A DNA stretch of 64,000 nt from Phycomyces blakesleeanus NRRL 1555(-) (GCF_001638985.1 NW_017265138.1:2347993-2411992); one strand, 5' to 3'. Counted from the first letter of the stretch, positions 19,972 through 33,636 are shown. Notes: a model not told the origin generated them from the sequence alone. Made by a program: numbers and translations.

Positions 19972-22513
19972 TCAAGGTACTGCCTGGACATTGATTGTGC
20001 TGTACCGTTGGTTCTGTGCCATAAGCTTGGCTTCTTCGCCTTCTTCTTCCTCATTGTCTTGGCCACCTTGGAAATTGCCTTCGGTCATTACGATTCTTTT
20101 TACTCTTCCGGACCGCAGACCGTCACAATAATTTGCAGGAAAGTGATCATTGATGAAAAAGGGGAACAAGACACGGAAGGCGACCTTTAGAAACGATTCT
20201 TTGGGAAGTCTTCGGATCACATGCGAATTCAAGAGACCGGAGAGATGAAGGAACGAAATGGGTCTAACAGAAACTGGCTCGTTTGTTTGTGGGTTCGGTG
20301 GGTAGAAGGTAATATTGTAGCTTGCACTGATGAAAACAAGTGTACCAGGAGGAGTACTATACGATTATAATTATCGGACGCATACAAAAAAAAGTTTGAG
20401 TTAGATATATATATATGTGTGTGTGTGTGGAACAAACAGGGCACATCATTGTATGCTTGTCATTTCTTCTTCTTTTTTTTTGGTGGGAGATACTTTACTA
20501 GTAACCATTCCATCCTGGGATACGGGCCACAACATCTACAAACAATAACAAAAAGTATGATTAGTGATGTGTTTCATGCTACACAAAGACACAAGTAGAA
20601 GATGTACTACACACCATTATTGTAAGCATGATGGAAAATCTTGCTTGACATTTGGGGGGTAAATACTCGAGAGAATTCAGCATCTCCTACACGGGGTTGT
20701 CCATAAGTGTAGAGACCAGAGAATATTTCAAGAAGAGGACTTTCAGACTGCATCATCTTTGCCAAGAAAGCTATCAACAACAGCAAGAATAGTAATATGA
20801 ATTTAGCTGGTGACAAGTTCAAATACACACATACACATGTATCTAGTTTAAATTTTTCAAAAGATCCTTTATCTTTTTTTTTCTTTCTTACTTGTTGCAA
20901 GGGCACCTCCTAGAGAGTGACCAGTGATGTAGAATCTCTTCTTTCCAGGCTTTCTGAGCGTGCCAGTATTGTCGAGCCCAATAAACGGAGAAAGTCTGTC
21001 ACCCAACTCATCCTTTCTCAATCCAGGACGCTCACATAGATCCATGATCCAATTCTCTGCTTGAGAATACATGCTGTGACTTGTGATATCTGTGTCGTGT
21101 CCCATCCAGCTGCTGTCAATAGGGTCTACAACATGCTTGAACATGTGAAGGGTCATGAATCCCAGAATCTTTTTTAATGCCGTGACAGCAGACGAGATGG
21201 TCCTGTACAACGAAGCACCACTCAATTCGATGTGAAGGGTAATTCCTGTATCATTGACTACAGCTGTCGTGGATCCTTCTTCTGGTTTCACGCGAGGTGC
21301 GGGGTCTCCCATTGCATTCCAGAATCCTTCGTGTACTTTACCCATACTAGCAGTTGGCGAGCTGATGGGTTTCATATTAATGTTTAAGTTGGTAACAAAG
21401 TTCTGCATATTGAGAGGATTGGTTCTAAATAGAAGCAAAAACCAAAAGAAAAGTCAATTGCTATAGTTATTACTATCTTGGTAGCAATAAATAACTCACC
21501 CTCTAAAAACCAGAATAATATCATCTTCTTTTTCCACAATAAATGCACAGATATTCTTTCAATACATAAAAAATCTCCAATTAGCTCTTCTTGATCACTC
21601 ATGCGCTCTTGTATACATATATGTATATGTATGTTTAGGTGTGTCAACAGTTCATTATTATTATTATTATTATTTTTAAAAAAATAGTAATTGTCATTTA
21701 CCTTGTAGGCCATGGGCTTAAATGTATTCTCAACGTCAAATCCAGCTCGACTGAGCTCGTATTTAATAAGCGCGATATCTTCATAAACCAACTTGCAAGC
21801 AACAGCCAATGTGTATGCAAGAGGCTGAGAATATTTTGGACGTTGCATTTGATCCGTCAAGAACCCTTTTTGGTCACCTGGTTGCACCGAGGTACGTTTC
21901 TTGAGAGCAAATTGCTCACTATTCTCTAAACACGGTGCCTGAGGAATTGTAGAATCAAACATGTCAAAGTTGGGATCGGCAGCATTGCAAACGGCTGTAG
22001 GTAGAAATATATATATATATATATGTGTGTGTGTATGTGTATGTGTGTTGAAACATGGATACATAAATATAAGTAAATATTATTATTATTTGCGTGCGTG
22101 TACCCCTTACATATATATCGTTCCGATGCATGTTTTCCAACAAATCTACCGAGAAAGGTACGGACCAGACGATCGCTCATGATAATGAACATAAAACACA
22201 CGAAAAAAATCGATCGGACGACTAGAGAAATACAGGGACCGAGTATTCTGCTGGCGGCAAGATTTTTGGCGATCGGGGCGAGTAAATGGTTGATCTTTGT
22301 GAGGAATGAGAATACATAAGGAGTACCATGCCGCAAGGTTTGGTAACTTATAAAGATGGCGATGAATAGTCCAAACACAAAGAATGAAGAAGAGTAAAGT
22401 AGGTATGCAACATATTTGCGGCCTTTTTGGTAAAGGTGGTATCCAAATAGTGACGGTAGGGCTGATATGATGGTTGACAGACCAAAGTATATTTTGTTTC
22501 CCGTAGCTCCCAT
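19972..22513 (-). CDS. Membrane-anchored class 3 lipase (alpha/beta hydrolase)
   Basis: Seven exons in transcript order: 22111-22513, 21702-21994, 21500-21555, 20892-21424, 20615-20770, 20499-20535, 19972-20356; 620 aa. The N-terminal 130 residues contain at least three hydrophobic segments (for example YVAYLLYSSSFFVFGLFIAI and LVVRSIFFVCFMFII), so it is likely ER or lipid-droplet anchored. The lipase_3 core follows: strand IILVFRGTNPLN, nucleophile elbow GHSLGGALA (Ser421), YTYGQPRVGD, catalytic Asp481 in NDVVARIPGW, and His564 in INDHFPANYC. The architecture resembles the plant oil-body lipase type. Predicted reaction: hydrolysis of acylglycerols. Exon 6 is 37 nt. The C-terminus carries an acidic run (EEEEGEE). 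Identity of the fold is firm; substrate and location are inference. Confidence 0.9.
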
Positions 22514-22742
22514 TGTGTGGTTGCAAAGGAAGGGATTGGAAGAAGGGGGGAAAAGGGTAGGTTGTAAAGAAGAAGAATAAGAAGAAAAAGGCCTAAACTC
22601 TATAAAGTATGTGTAAAGATGAGTATTGAAGATCACGTGCAAGTGCAAAGACGGACAATGATCTTGATCCAAGAATACTTTAACAGTTTTCTTTTTCTCG
22701 CTCTCCCTTTCAATATGTATATATTTCTTTATTTTTCTCTTC

Positions 22743-22775
<33 letters not shown>

Positions 22776-23630
22776 CCGTATATGTGGGTGCTTAATTAAA
22801 CAAGGATAAGGGTGAGCTATCATTGTTGCCCATTAATTTTCAGTGGTGCGATTTGCAGTCATGAGATTTTAATTTTTTGGTTGCCATGAATCCAAAACCC
22901 CAAAATCCGGTACTTTGTTACCCTTTTCCGGTGAGCAATAATACGAGTAAATAATTATATATTGCACATGTTTATTACTTAAACATGAGTTGCTACGATT
23001 AAATCATGAGAATATCTGTCTTTTCTTGGGGGGTTTGAGATTATTATTATTATTTTTTAAAAATAAATAAATAAAGAGCAACTCAATGGTCTTTATTACC
23101 AAGCCTTCTACCATCTTCCTTTGCTTCTTTATTTATTTCTTTCTTTGATATAACACATACTCAATCTGATCTCTATCAATTCCTTCTTTGCATAGTACTC
23201 TATTCATTCTTGTTTTAAAGAAATCCACAGAACAATATTTGGTTACTATTATAAAGTGTATTGTATCAACAAAATACACACCATGAAACATAGTCTTTGT
23301 TTTTGAAAATAATAACCTTCCCTTTACTTTCTAATACACACACACACACATCATACTTAAAAGAAGAGCACCTGAATATCGAGCCATAAAGTAATTGCTC
23401 TGCTTTTATAAAATTGATGATTTGATTGCTCATCCGAAATGAGAGATTTGTTTTCATTTTAAATGAAAAATAAAAAATGTAAATGTAATCAGCAATAAAA
23501 TTTATGTCGTATTGGTGTTAACATTTGCTTTTTTTTTAAAGAATATACATACAAAACTATTGTGTTACTTGCGCATGTTGAAACAATGTATGACAAAAAC
23601 ATTCTCTCTTCTTCTTCTTTCTCTTTTTAG

Positions 23631-23861
23631 CTCTGGAAAACAAGAGCTTATAAGCAAAAGCTAACAATAAAAACAAATGTACCAGCTAGTAAAGTTAAAT
23701 ACGTGGTTAAATGTATAGTTACTAGGGTAAAAAAAAAGAGTTTCCAGATTTTGCGTACTGAAATAAAAAAATTAGCCAAGTGCCAAGAGAAAGTAGGTAG
23801 TATATCTCACTTACAAAAAAATGGATATGACGTAAACTACCACTACGGAAATAAAAAATAA
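23631..23861 (+). CDS. Candidate terminal exon, unrecognised (partial)
   Basis: A 77-codon open frame without a start Met begins right after a very strong acceptor (TTCTTTCTCTTTTTAG) and ends in TAA. It encodes a basic peptide including VPASKVKYVVKCIVTRVKKK and KLAKCQEKVGSISHLQKNGY. An open frame of that length is unusual in such AT-rich sequence. No upstream exon or family could be identified. Confidence 0.3.
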   Translation, partial: LWKTRAYKQKLTIKTNVPASKVKYVVKCIVTRVKKKSFQILRTEIKKLAKCQEKVGSISHLQKNGYDVNYHYGNKK

Positions 23862-24184
23862 ATAGGGCAATTTCAAAGGCGACTCTAGAGGATGCTTCGC
23901 GTTAATTTTTTTTTGACCTTTAACTTTTATGGATAACCATGTATGTCTGCTCTCCTGTGGATATAAGATTTGCTTCATATACAGGGAAATCCTTATATTT
24001 AAAGTAATACTCTGTTAATTAATGCATATTTGTATCTACTTTATGTATTTCAAACTTTTATTGGATAATAGGCATTCATTATTATATGGTTACATGTTTC
24101 TAAAGGCTATTTTATTGTTTGTTATAATATAACATATACTTTATTATATTGTAATTACCGTACAATACCTGTCTTTAGCCATAA

Positions 24185-24702
24185 TTAATTTTTCAAGACA
24201 ATTCTGTCTATCTTGACGCCAAACCATCTCCTCACAACCACTCCTTTATATTCTTTTGTATGTCTTAGCTCCTGGAGCAACTTGGGCATCGATCCTTTAA
24301 CTACTTCCCTTTTTTTGCCAATCTTGGTCTCTGTATTACATGAAAATCGATACTAAAATCCTGTACAAACATATTTTTGGGAGAGCTTGGAAATCAATTA
24401 TAAACCAACTGTCGATTTAAACGGCAAGGATTTCCAAAATTAAGAACATATTTTGACGAGGTTCAGAGGATCAATTCAAGAATATTAGCCCTCGTATTTC
24501 CATCCTAAGCTTCTTTTATGCAAAATACCCAAAATTCAAGCCAGTCATCAACCTTTATTCTGCAAACCTTGGCTCTACTCATCCACTTTTTGTTTGTTCA
24601 GCTTGTCCAGTTTGCCTCTTGATCATGGTAGACGGATCTGAACCTCCTAGCGAGTACCACGAGACAATACATGTATGTAGGAGTGAGAAAGCTTCTTTGT
24701 AA
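24185..24702. pseudogene. Eroded protein-like segment, strand uncertain
   Basis: The GC content is visibly higher than the surroundings. On the plus strand 24457-24702 is open for 81 codons, with HPLFVCSACPVCLLIMVDG suggesting a Cys cluster. On the minus strand 24185-24352 is open for 55 codons (GSMPKLLQELRHTKEYKGVV and RRWFGVKIDRIVLKN) after an acceptor-like TTTTAG, and shorter minus fragments follow upstream with interrupting stops. The appearance is that of a decayed gene or transposon; no family is claimed. Confidence 0.3.
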
Positions 24703-26771
24703 ACACAGATTTGGAGTTTGATTGATTGATGAGCTTTGTATTTTTAAGCATTGTTCTCCGTGCTCTCAGCTATCCCTTTAAACGTTCAAGCAATTCATCA
24801 ACCCTCGACCATATCACCACATTCAGATACCAAAACTTAGCCTGTCATGGTCTTTTAAGGTGAATATTATAATTAGCTTTCATTTATTCTTATTCTTATA
24901 AACCATTTCAGCTGTACCAATTCAAACCGTTTGGCGAATATGAACTTGTTACGTTTGAAGCATCTTTTGTGGAATCAAGATCTTGTCACTGTCTTGAACT
25001 TCGGGGATAAACTTGACCAATTGAGACATCATAGTACTTTTTCCTAATATATTTATCCATGTTATTCATTTTGAGTTACAATCATAGCAAGATAAAATAA
25101 GAAAATGTGCAATTGAAGCGTATATATATATATCAAAAAGGATGAAAATTAAAGGGGTGGTCAATTGAAAGCTCTTTTTCTTTTCAATAATAATAAAAAA
25201 CAAACAAAACAAAACAGATGCTTTTGGTTCTCTTTGTCGAAGTTTAAATAGATTAAAAAAAAATATGGTAAATGTAAATAACGGGCCTATCAGAGCGATA
25301 AACCATACTTGATCTCTTTTTGGACAAATCTTTTTTTTTTATTTTAAAAAATGAACCAGCAAAAACAGGGCATTTTCGATGACCCGATTCTTTAAAGTAA
25401 TTTTATTGGTTAAGCAAATAAAGGTCGCAATTGTCCACCCTCAATGCTTAATCGAAAATTCAACCTTGAGAAATCCCCTTAAACCTCAGAAAGTCTTGCA
25501 AATATCTCCTACTAAAAGCGCCCTTTTTATTTTCTATTTTTTTTTTACCACTGTAATTTAGTGCCAATCAACAACTTATCGATTTTAATCATACTCTAAA
25601 AAGTATATATATATTCTTTCTTTCTGGAAAGTTATAATGTAAAAGGGAGAGTTATTACATAATATTATACGCGACTTGATATTGAAATGTATAAAAAAGT
25701 GATTCATATGTGAATGACTTTTAATTCATTTTTTCTTCTTACTGTTTAAAATAGCACACAACAACACAAAATCCATAGCTTTTAACCTTACTGATAAATG
25801 TAACTAAGGATCTGTCAGCATTACCAAGCCTATATATATATAAGGAATAGGGGATTGTCTCTGAGTTACTTTTTGTAGGATATTCTGTTCAATGCCAGAT
25901 AGTTCTTCCAAAAGTTTCAATCCTGGTCAAGGAGTTCATATTGTAAATAAAGTATAAGTTTTCTTACATTTTTCTCTCTCTTTGGATATTTGGACATATA
26001 TATATATATATATATATGGCTTAATAGGAATAAAATAACCTTTTTATATATGTAACTTAGATTAATTCATTTGTGCATATATACGTTTATAAAAAATATA
26101 TACATTTTACAAGCGTATTAAAGCAGGATAAAATGTATTATAACATGTTGTGTTGCGTTTTTGAGTTAGACATCTCATTTTACTTATGTTTATTAGATTT
26201 ATTTATATATTACATATATATTGCCAGCCTTATATGCCACTGTACTTGTTATAAATATATATATATATATCTATATATTAAAGATCTTATAACTAAACCT
26301 ACAAATCAATAGGAATCTTGTTACTCCTATCAACTTGTAGCAGCATAAATTGCTCTTCATCAATAACCTTAGTATAAAGATAAACAGCAATAATAATGAA
26401 CTGTAATACACACATATATTTATACCTATAAATAGAACAGATCAAATATATGTATAATCTCTTTTCTTTTTGCTGCAGCAGTTTTGGAAGATTTTTTGGT
26501 CTGCCATATATATATTTTTCTTTTCTTTTCTGTCTTTTGGCTACACTAATAGTAAGACTCTAAAATTGTATTTAAAACGGCCTGCAATTATCTCGATCGA
26601 TCTTTTCAACAAGAAATAGCATCATCATCATCATTATAATAATAATAATTACAAGTGCAATCAATAAAGAACAGGCAGCATTGTATGACACACATGGCGA
26701 ATGAATGTTTTAATTATTCTTGTACAAGGATTATTGAGAACATTTTTCTTTTTCTTTTTTGTTAATCACAG

Positions 26772-26872
26772 ATGTAATTGCCAAGTACTATTATATGGAT
26801 TATATGGGTGGCTTCCGTTGTGTGATGGGTTTCACAATTTCCAAGCTACAGATAGCTATAGCTGTGTATTAA
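26772..26872 (+). CDS. Candidate terminal exon, unrecognised (partial)
   Basis: After a long pyrimidine tract and CACAG acceptor, a 32-codon frame runs to TAA and encodes VIAKYYYMDYMGGFRCVMGF followed by TISKLQIAIAVY. The composition looks protein-like. No upstream exon was identified. Confidence 0.25.
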
Positions 26873-27165
26873 TACAAGTTGTACGTGTACAAGGACATTG
26901 AAAATCCTTAATTTGATAGTATTAATGGTTACTTGACTGTAATATTTATATATAAGCTCAAACACACCATACAACAGACAACGCAGTGCTAATACTGCTA
27001 TTATATTAGATTGTTTGTCTATATTTACATATAAAGTATTATAGATAGTTAGGGACCAGATCCGATTAATAGGCACCATAATTAAAGTCACATTTCGATA
27101 TCGCAGTAAATATTAACCCGGGGTTTAAACAAAACGTCGTGTCTGTGGAGGAAAGGGAAAATTTT

Positions 27166-27330
27166 TTACTTCTTCTTCTTCTCTGTATCTTTCGAGTTAC
27201 TGTATTTGAGTCGAATAGTGTTAATAGTATCAAAGAAGGGCTGGTGGGAATTTAAAGTTAGCTTGTAAACAGACTACCTATTATATATATATATATATAT
27301 GTATATATATTGTACCTGTGTAATACTAGT
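27166..27330 (-). CDS. Candidate terminal exons of an unrecognised protein ending KKKK
   Basis: In transcript order a 15-nt exon 27316-27330 (TSITQ, acceptor TATTTTAG, donor GTACAA) joins in phase 0 to 27166-27273, which encodes SVYKLTLNSHQPFFDTINTI, then RLKYSNSKDTEKKKK and stop. The C-terminal KKKK would fit a di-lysine ER-retrieval signal if this is a membrane protein. Upstream exons were not found, so this is tentative. Confidence 0.3.
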
Positions 27331-29862
27331 CTAAAATATAAATCACAGAACCGAAAAATACAAACAAAAAAAAAGTATTTCTATTGGTCAAAGAGTATAT
27401 TTCTATTGCACGTCCCGACTTATTGGGTCGGGTTTATTTGATCTTTTTTTTTTTTCGTTCTTCTTTCTCTTCTTTGTACGATATAGGAGTATTTATTGAG
27501 GTTCAGATCAAACTTATTTTAGTAATTAAACTATAAAGTATTACTATTAGTGGTTTACTTTTTACAAAAAGCGCGCAAAAAATCACCTTTCCACAAAAAG
27601 CTACTCATCGATTCAAGCGTCTCTGAACACAATATGTGTATATATACTTCTTTTCTCATTTTCTAAAGAATTGCAGTCTCTTGGCTGTAGTATTTACAGC
27701 TATGTAATTATTATTATTCTATATAGCTGCATCATTGATTACAAAAAAAAAATAGCGCGTAAAAAAAATGTAATATTTTCTTGATTTTTAGCACGTAATA
27801 TTTAAATACTGAAATGTGTGTGTGTGTGTGTGTGTGTATTGTTCTTTATTTCTTCTCAGAAGAGGCCATAGCAAAGGAGCATTTGTATAAATATGTATAT
27901 AGTTAGGCTTGTAAGGAAAAAAACAGCTCATAAGAAAGATTGCCAGATAGTACATATATTTTCAACTTCTTTATCTCCGTATTTCTTTATAAAATGTAGC
28001 AGAAAGTAACGGCTCATTAGCTACTATTTAACGACTTAGAAGAAAAAGAAACCAAACTGCCTTTTTTTTTTTGCACATACTAGTATTTTCAAGGCGTTAA
28101 CAGTTTAAAGGTCGTTTTATTGCATCAATAATTATTACTATTATTATGAGTATTGGTATTATTATTTAACGGTTCAATGCTACTTCGGCTACGTTATAGT
28201 GGTTTCACAAGGAAGCGCGCTTAATGGCTAGCGTACAATCCTAATACTGTGTGTAATTTTAACTAGTTTCATACGCTTTGTTCTCATTCAAAAAAAAAAG
28301 TAATATGTACATGTAAAACTAGCTTATCGTAAACGGCCTATCGTGTGCTTGCTAAGTATCCAGGTACCAGAAAAAAAACGACTTCTCGCTGATTCTTTAC
28401 ATAGAGGCGCTTTAAGATACGGCAAAATATATATCAAGTTACCCAGAATTATTTCTTTAACTTTTTTTCTTTAAAAAAAAACTAAGCCGTTTATAAAGAG
28501 TTTATCCATTTTACCTTTTTTGTTTTTTTTTTAAAAAAACGTATATATTTTTATTTTACTTTAAAGAAGTCTAGAAAATTATAGCAGTTATATCCTACAA
28601 CTTGTGGACCTTGCTTTTATTTTTGTGTATATGTATATATTTATGGGAATTGTATCTAATAGTTGAGTACATTTTGGCCAATAATATATTTCTTTGTTTC
28701 ACGGTTTTTTTTATACAAATGTTTCCTTTTTTGTTTCAGTATTCATGTACCGAGATGTAGTTTTCCGATTTATCCATTCTGTTCGACAGACGCGCCAGTT
28801 TCTTTCTTTCTTTTCTTTTCTTTCTTTGTTTCTCTTTGGTCACTTGCTTCCTTTATTTAAACCTTGTAAAATACACATATTGTAAAGAAGTGCGTGAATG
28901 TAAGTTTAGATTCTCGTGAATAAATAAATAAAGCAAGTAAGCAGCAATAATTAACGTCTAATTGAACTTTACTTATTTACTTATTGGTCTTTTCCTCCTA
29001 AAGAAGTTTTTTTTTATGAGAATGATGATAATTGGTACCAATATTACACTTGTGTTTTTAATGGTGTACAAATATGGTGGAATTTTTCTTCTTTTTGCTA
29101 ACCTTCCCCTGTCCCTAATAGACAGTATAATCTAAAGTTGCATAGAGACCCTTTGTTTACTAAAGGCAAAACATCTAAATAAGGATTTGATGCGCAAAGA
29201 TGCTTATTTTTTGTTTTATTTTATTTTCTAAAAAAAAAAAGAATATGCGATTATTTAAGTTTTAGGGACATTTTGAAAATTCAATATTTGACAAAATAAA
29301 CGCCTGTACTTCTTTATCAGCCAAGTGTAACAGAAGAATGGAGGCTTTTGTAACCAAATAAGAGAATAAAAACAATGTCAAAGCTTTATATCCTTTACTT
29401 CTCCATATCTCCTATATTCACTTAATCCTTGCCTTTTGCCTTTTTTTTCATCTTCCTCACCCTTCCCCTACTGTCTCTCCTGTCTCTCTCTCTCTCTCTC
29501 TCCGTCCCCTTTATTTCTTATTCGTCCAAAGGAAAACTATCTTTCTCTTTTTTTTTTTGTAAAACAAAAATAAATACATATAAAGCCAATAAAAAGAAAG
29601 TCTTGCGAGGCTATATAAACATATTTTATTATTATTATAGCAATTTGTTGATCTGAAGAGGCTGAATATTCTTATCCTCCTTTTTTTTTCTTTTCTTTTT
29701 CGTTACCTTTTTATTTTATTCTTAAAATGGTACTTATTTCAACCAATCTCCGTTTATCCACATAGTCTCGACACCTTGAAATTATCAAAAAAAAATTGGT
29801 TTGATTTATTTTTAACCACAAGACGGTTTAAAATACCATGCCTATTTTGCTTTGATTGCTGA

Positions 29863-30014
29863 TTAATAAAGTCTATGATATACTACAAAGAAAAATATTG
29901 CTTGTAAGATAATCATAAAAGATGCAATCCAGGGTGGTACAGCGGAGTGGACCAGAAAGTAGTAGGAACGCTTACAATCTCCATTATTTCCTGTAGCATC
30001 AAAAAAGAAACAGG
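29863..30014 (-). CDS. Candidate terminal exon of a small membrane protein (partial)
   Basis: A 49-codon frame after an AAATAAG acceptor-like site encodes CFFFDATGNNGDCKRSYYFL, then VHSAVPPWIASF and a hydrophobic segment MIILQAIFFFVVYHRLY before TAA. One possible first exon is 30934-30955 (MRIMIIT, donor GTAGTA), in matching phase, which would give a 57-aa single-pass protein across a 919-bp intron. The family is not recognised. Confidence 0.3.
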
Positions 30015-32597
30015 CTTATTTATTGTATTTTATGTTCACAAGGCAAAGAAAATAACAGGGGAAAAGTATCTACTTGTTATATTAATTGTAAGATATATAT
30101 ATATAGATAAATAAAAATATAACGATAAAACGCTGAATAAACAATATGATTACTATTAATTCACATATTTCTCTCTCTAAAGACCATCGTCTATCAAACT
30201 ACAAAGCTAGCCTGGAAATATCTTTACTTGCATAAATACACACACGTTATGCATCATAAACCAGGCTTTGTTTAGTATACTATAGAGTGCTATATTATAT
30301 TATGTCAACTAAGAGGAAGAATATTAATGAGTGGAGATATAGTATTACTAGACAGAACGATATCTTTAGTCGGAATACGCATTCCGTTTTAAACACCCAC
30401 CCAAAAAGAAACCAGACTGTGAGATAAACAATTAAGATGGTAGCACGAGTAGAAGGCTATTTAAGCTTATATATGTATTTATATATTTTGGGCAACAATC
30501 AATACGTTTGTTGGGTGGTAATATTTAGGAATATCAACAAAGAAAAGAAAAAGAAAAAAAGAACCCTGTAATATTCACACACCAAAACTCTCCCACACTC
30601 TCACAAACATACATATTCATACGCATATACACACGCACATGGACAAAACCCCCATAGAAAGTTACAGCTTAAATAAATAAATAAATCAAGGTTCACATAT
30701 ATACATAAAACACACCGGTTTGAATAATGTGGGCGTGGAACGTTCTTTATTCTATTCAATTTCTTGTATATCAATACACTCACACACACACATATATATA
30801 TATATATATTCAGTAATTTTTTTTTCAAATGTTTATTTAGACAAACTCTCTTGTCCAAAGAGGAAATATAATCAAACATGATTATTAAAAAAAAAAGGGA
30901 AAGATATAGTGGTTGCACATCAATATATACTACCAGTGATAATCATTATTCTCATGAAGTTGTATTGGTATTAACCAAATAAAATAAGAACCTAAGCACA
31001 TTTTGGTCGAATTGCTTTGATTTGATCAAAATCAAATTAACAAGACATTTAGCTACACAGAAATGAATTATTTCTCTTAGTATTATAGATTTCTCCGATA
31101 ATCCTTGTTATCCTGAAGAGAGACAGTAACACGACTTTGAGGTTAATATAACGATACAGCAAAGTAATAAAAAGAGAGAGAGAGAGAGAAAAACACACGT
31201 AAACCTACACGTACAAGATCCTTTATATATATATATATATATAAATTGATCAGTCCTGTAGTTGATATTAGTAGTTTATGTTTTATGACAAAGAGAAGGC
31301 TTATGGTGTATATTAAATCAATTTATAAAAAAATATTAATTACATTCCCAAGCAATAAAATATCAAGTACTTTTCTACTGATTTTCTAAAAGAGCAAGAG
31401 AGACAAAGATTGCAAGGAGACAATTATTAACAAATTATATATAATTATCAACAGTGATATTTGAAACAAATTGACATTCTTTTCATTATTAATTTGATCA
31501 ATGCATTGGAGATGATGATTCAATTAATACATACATACATAGATGCACATTGAAATATCACATATTTTATTTGTATAAAATAAAATAAAATAAAAAAGAA
31601 TATTGAAGTATTGACTAATAAAAGATAAGAGTTTTTGCTTTTTATTATAATAATAGGATGGTCAGTGTGACTTTAACAAACTGATAGAATATTATTATAT
31701 GGAATCGATTCCTACAGAGCCACATATATAATGTATATACATACTATTTAGGCTGCCAGAAACCAATGTTTTGGATATTCATTAGATTATTTTCTGTAAA
31801 TAACCTATCATTTTGTGCACATTTATATAGGTATAAAAATATACGTACAGGCATACGTATCTATGTATTTTATGTAGGTATTTATGTATATTTTTTCTTC
31901 TAAATAAAAATAAAAATAAAAATAAAACCAGAATCCATCGTACAAGATATCGTACAACAGATTGATTACAGAAGGTTTGCAAGTCTTACGGCCATTCCAG
32001 TAGGTTTCTTTTTCTTTCCGCGACTTTAATATAATATCGTATAATGTTCTAGTGCAGAGGTATTTAGTATAGCATTTTCAATTTGGTACCTTTTTATACA
32101 GAAATAATATACTACTTGTATTTATAGAGTAAAGAAGAGCAAACGAAATATAACACTAAAATTCGGAGTTGGCATGCACAATCTTATTAAAATAAAATGT
32201 ATATATATATTATAATAGCCATGTCGAATAACTTACTTTTTTTAAATTATACTTAAAAATATTATTTTTTTCTGTATTAAAGAAAAAAAATATATTAATC
32301 ATCTCAGGTGAACAAAAGGTACAAAATTTTGTGATATAAATAATATTCGTTAAACGCACACACACACACAGAGAGAGAGAGATATAGGTATTATATTGTA
32401 TAAGTTTTTTTTTTTTTTTTAAAAAAAAAAACAATAATTCGGAATGTAAAGGTGAGTTTAGGATAATTCACAGTCTGTTCCAGATAACTGGAACAAATGA
32501 ATATGTAATTATTAGATTTTGATCTTTTTGATCTTTTTGATCTTTTTGATTTTTATGATTTTATTTTGATTGTATACCGTAGATTTGGTTCTCATAC

Positions 32598-33636
32598 AGT
32601 TCGTGCTATTTTTCTTTTTCTTTGTGGTTTCCAAATGCCGTCTCAAGGCGTAGGATACAGAAATCAAAAAAGAAATATATATAGAGTACAAGATATATAG
32701 GTCCTTAAATATGCTTGGTGGACGTTACGCCAAAAATATTTACGAATATAAATATAAATACAAAATATAAATATCTGTATATATAATTATTCCTTTCAAG
32801 AGAAGAATACATAGTTACATAGTTGCATAGTTACATAGATACATAGATACATAGATACCTGTATATATATATTATTATTATAGTTATCGTTATCATTGTA
32901 TAGACAAGTGCACACCGCAAACTGTGCTCTTGGTGAAAGAGGGGGGGGGGGGGGGAGAGAGAGAGGTATTGATAAACGTGAGTTCTTTCAAATTATTAGT
33001 TCTATTTTATTTTAATTTTAAAATAAAATAAAATAAAAATTGTATATAAATATATATATTACCCGCTCTGTATTTTGAGTATTTTTTTTTTGTATTTTAT
33101 TTTTGATCAAACATCTGTCCTTTCCCCCAAATACAAATGAGTATGTATTATACTATTTATATATATTATATATTCAAAAGAATAATACAAAAAAAAAAGA
33201 CGGCTTCTGACCTCCCTGTTAGATATCAAGCTTTTTATATACACACATATACAAAGGAAAATCATTCAAGCATAGATAAAATAATAATTCAAAATAATTA
33301 GGTTTGCAAATTATAATTTAAGAAATACAAATATAGTAAAATAGAAGGATCGAACGAAATGGAAGGCGTCGGGGAGTACCATTCTGGGTCGAACACACGC
33401 ACACACATTATAATACATTTTTACTCTATAAAATATATATACAAAACACACACGCACTAAAAAAAATAAATAAAAAATAAAAAAAAAATATAGTGAGATA
33501 ATCGTTTTTTTTTTATTTTTTATTTATTTTATTCAATTTTTTTTAGCCGGCTTTTCAAAACGTATTCTCGATGTTTCTTTCCCCTTTTCTGTAATATTCT
33601 TCGCTACTTCTTTCACTCTTCTACACCTCAGTTTCT
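32598..33636 (+). repeat. Copy 1 of a 1,039-bp direct duplication flanking the N gap
   Basis: It matches 33737-34775 at a constant offset of 1,139 bases, that is, 1,039 bp plus the 100 Ns, with no net indel. Mismatches cluster in the first few hundred bases of the other copy, next to the gap. It includes a G homopolymer of about 14 at 32941. Confidence 0.95.

Noticed and set aside
23266..23457. 63-codon minus-strand frame
   Set aside because: Composed of AT-rich and CA-repeat translation with no splice support or recognisable motif.
27414..27455. GC hairpin (CCCGAC/GTCGGG) followed by a T run, like a bacterial terminator
   Set aside because: The context is a eukaryotic genome and no Pol III promoter boxes were found upstream; a single 6-bp stem is weak evidence.
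28694..28885. Frame containing MYRDVVFRFIHSVRQTRQF
   Set aside because: The first part looks exon-like after a TTTCAG, but it continues into translated CTTT repeats; too weak to list as a gene.
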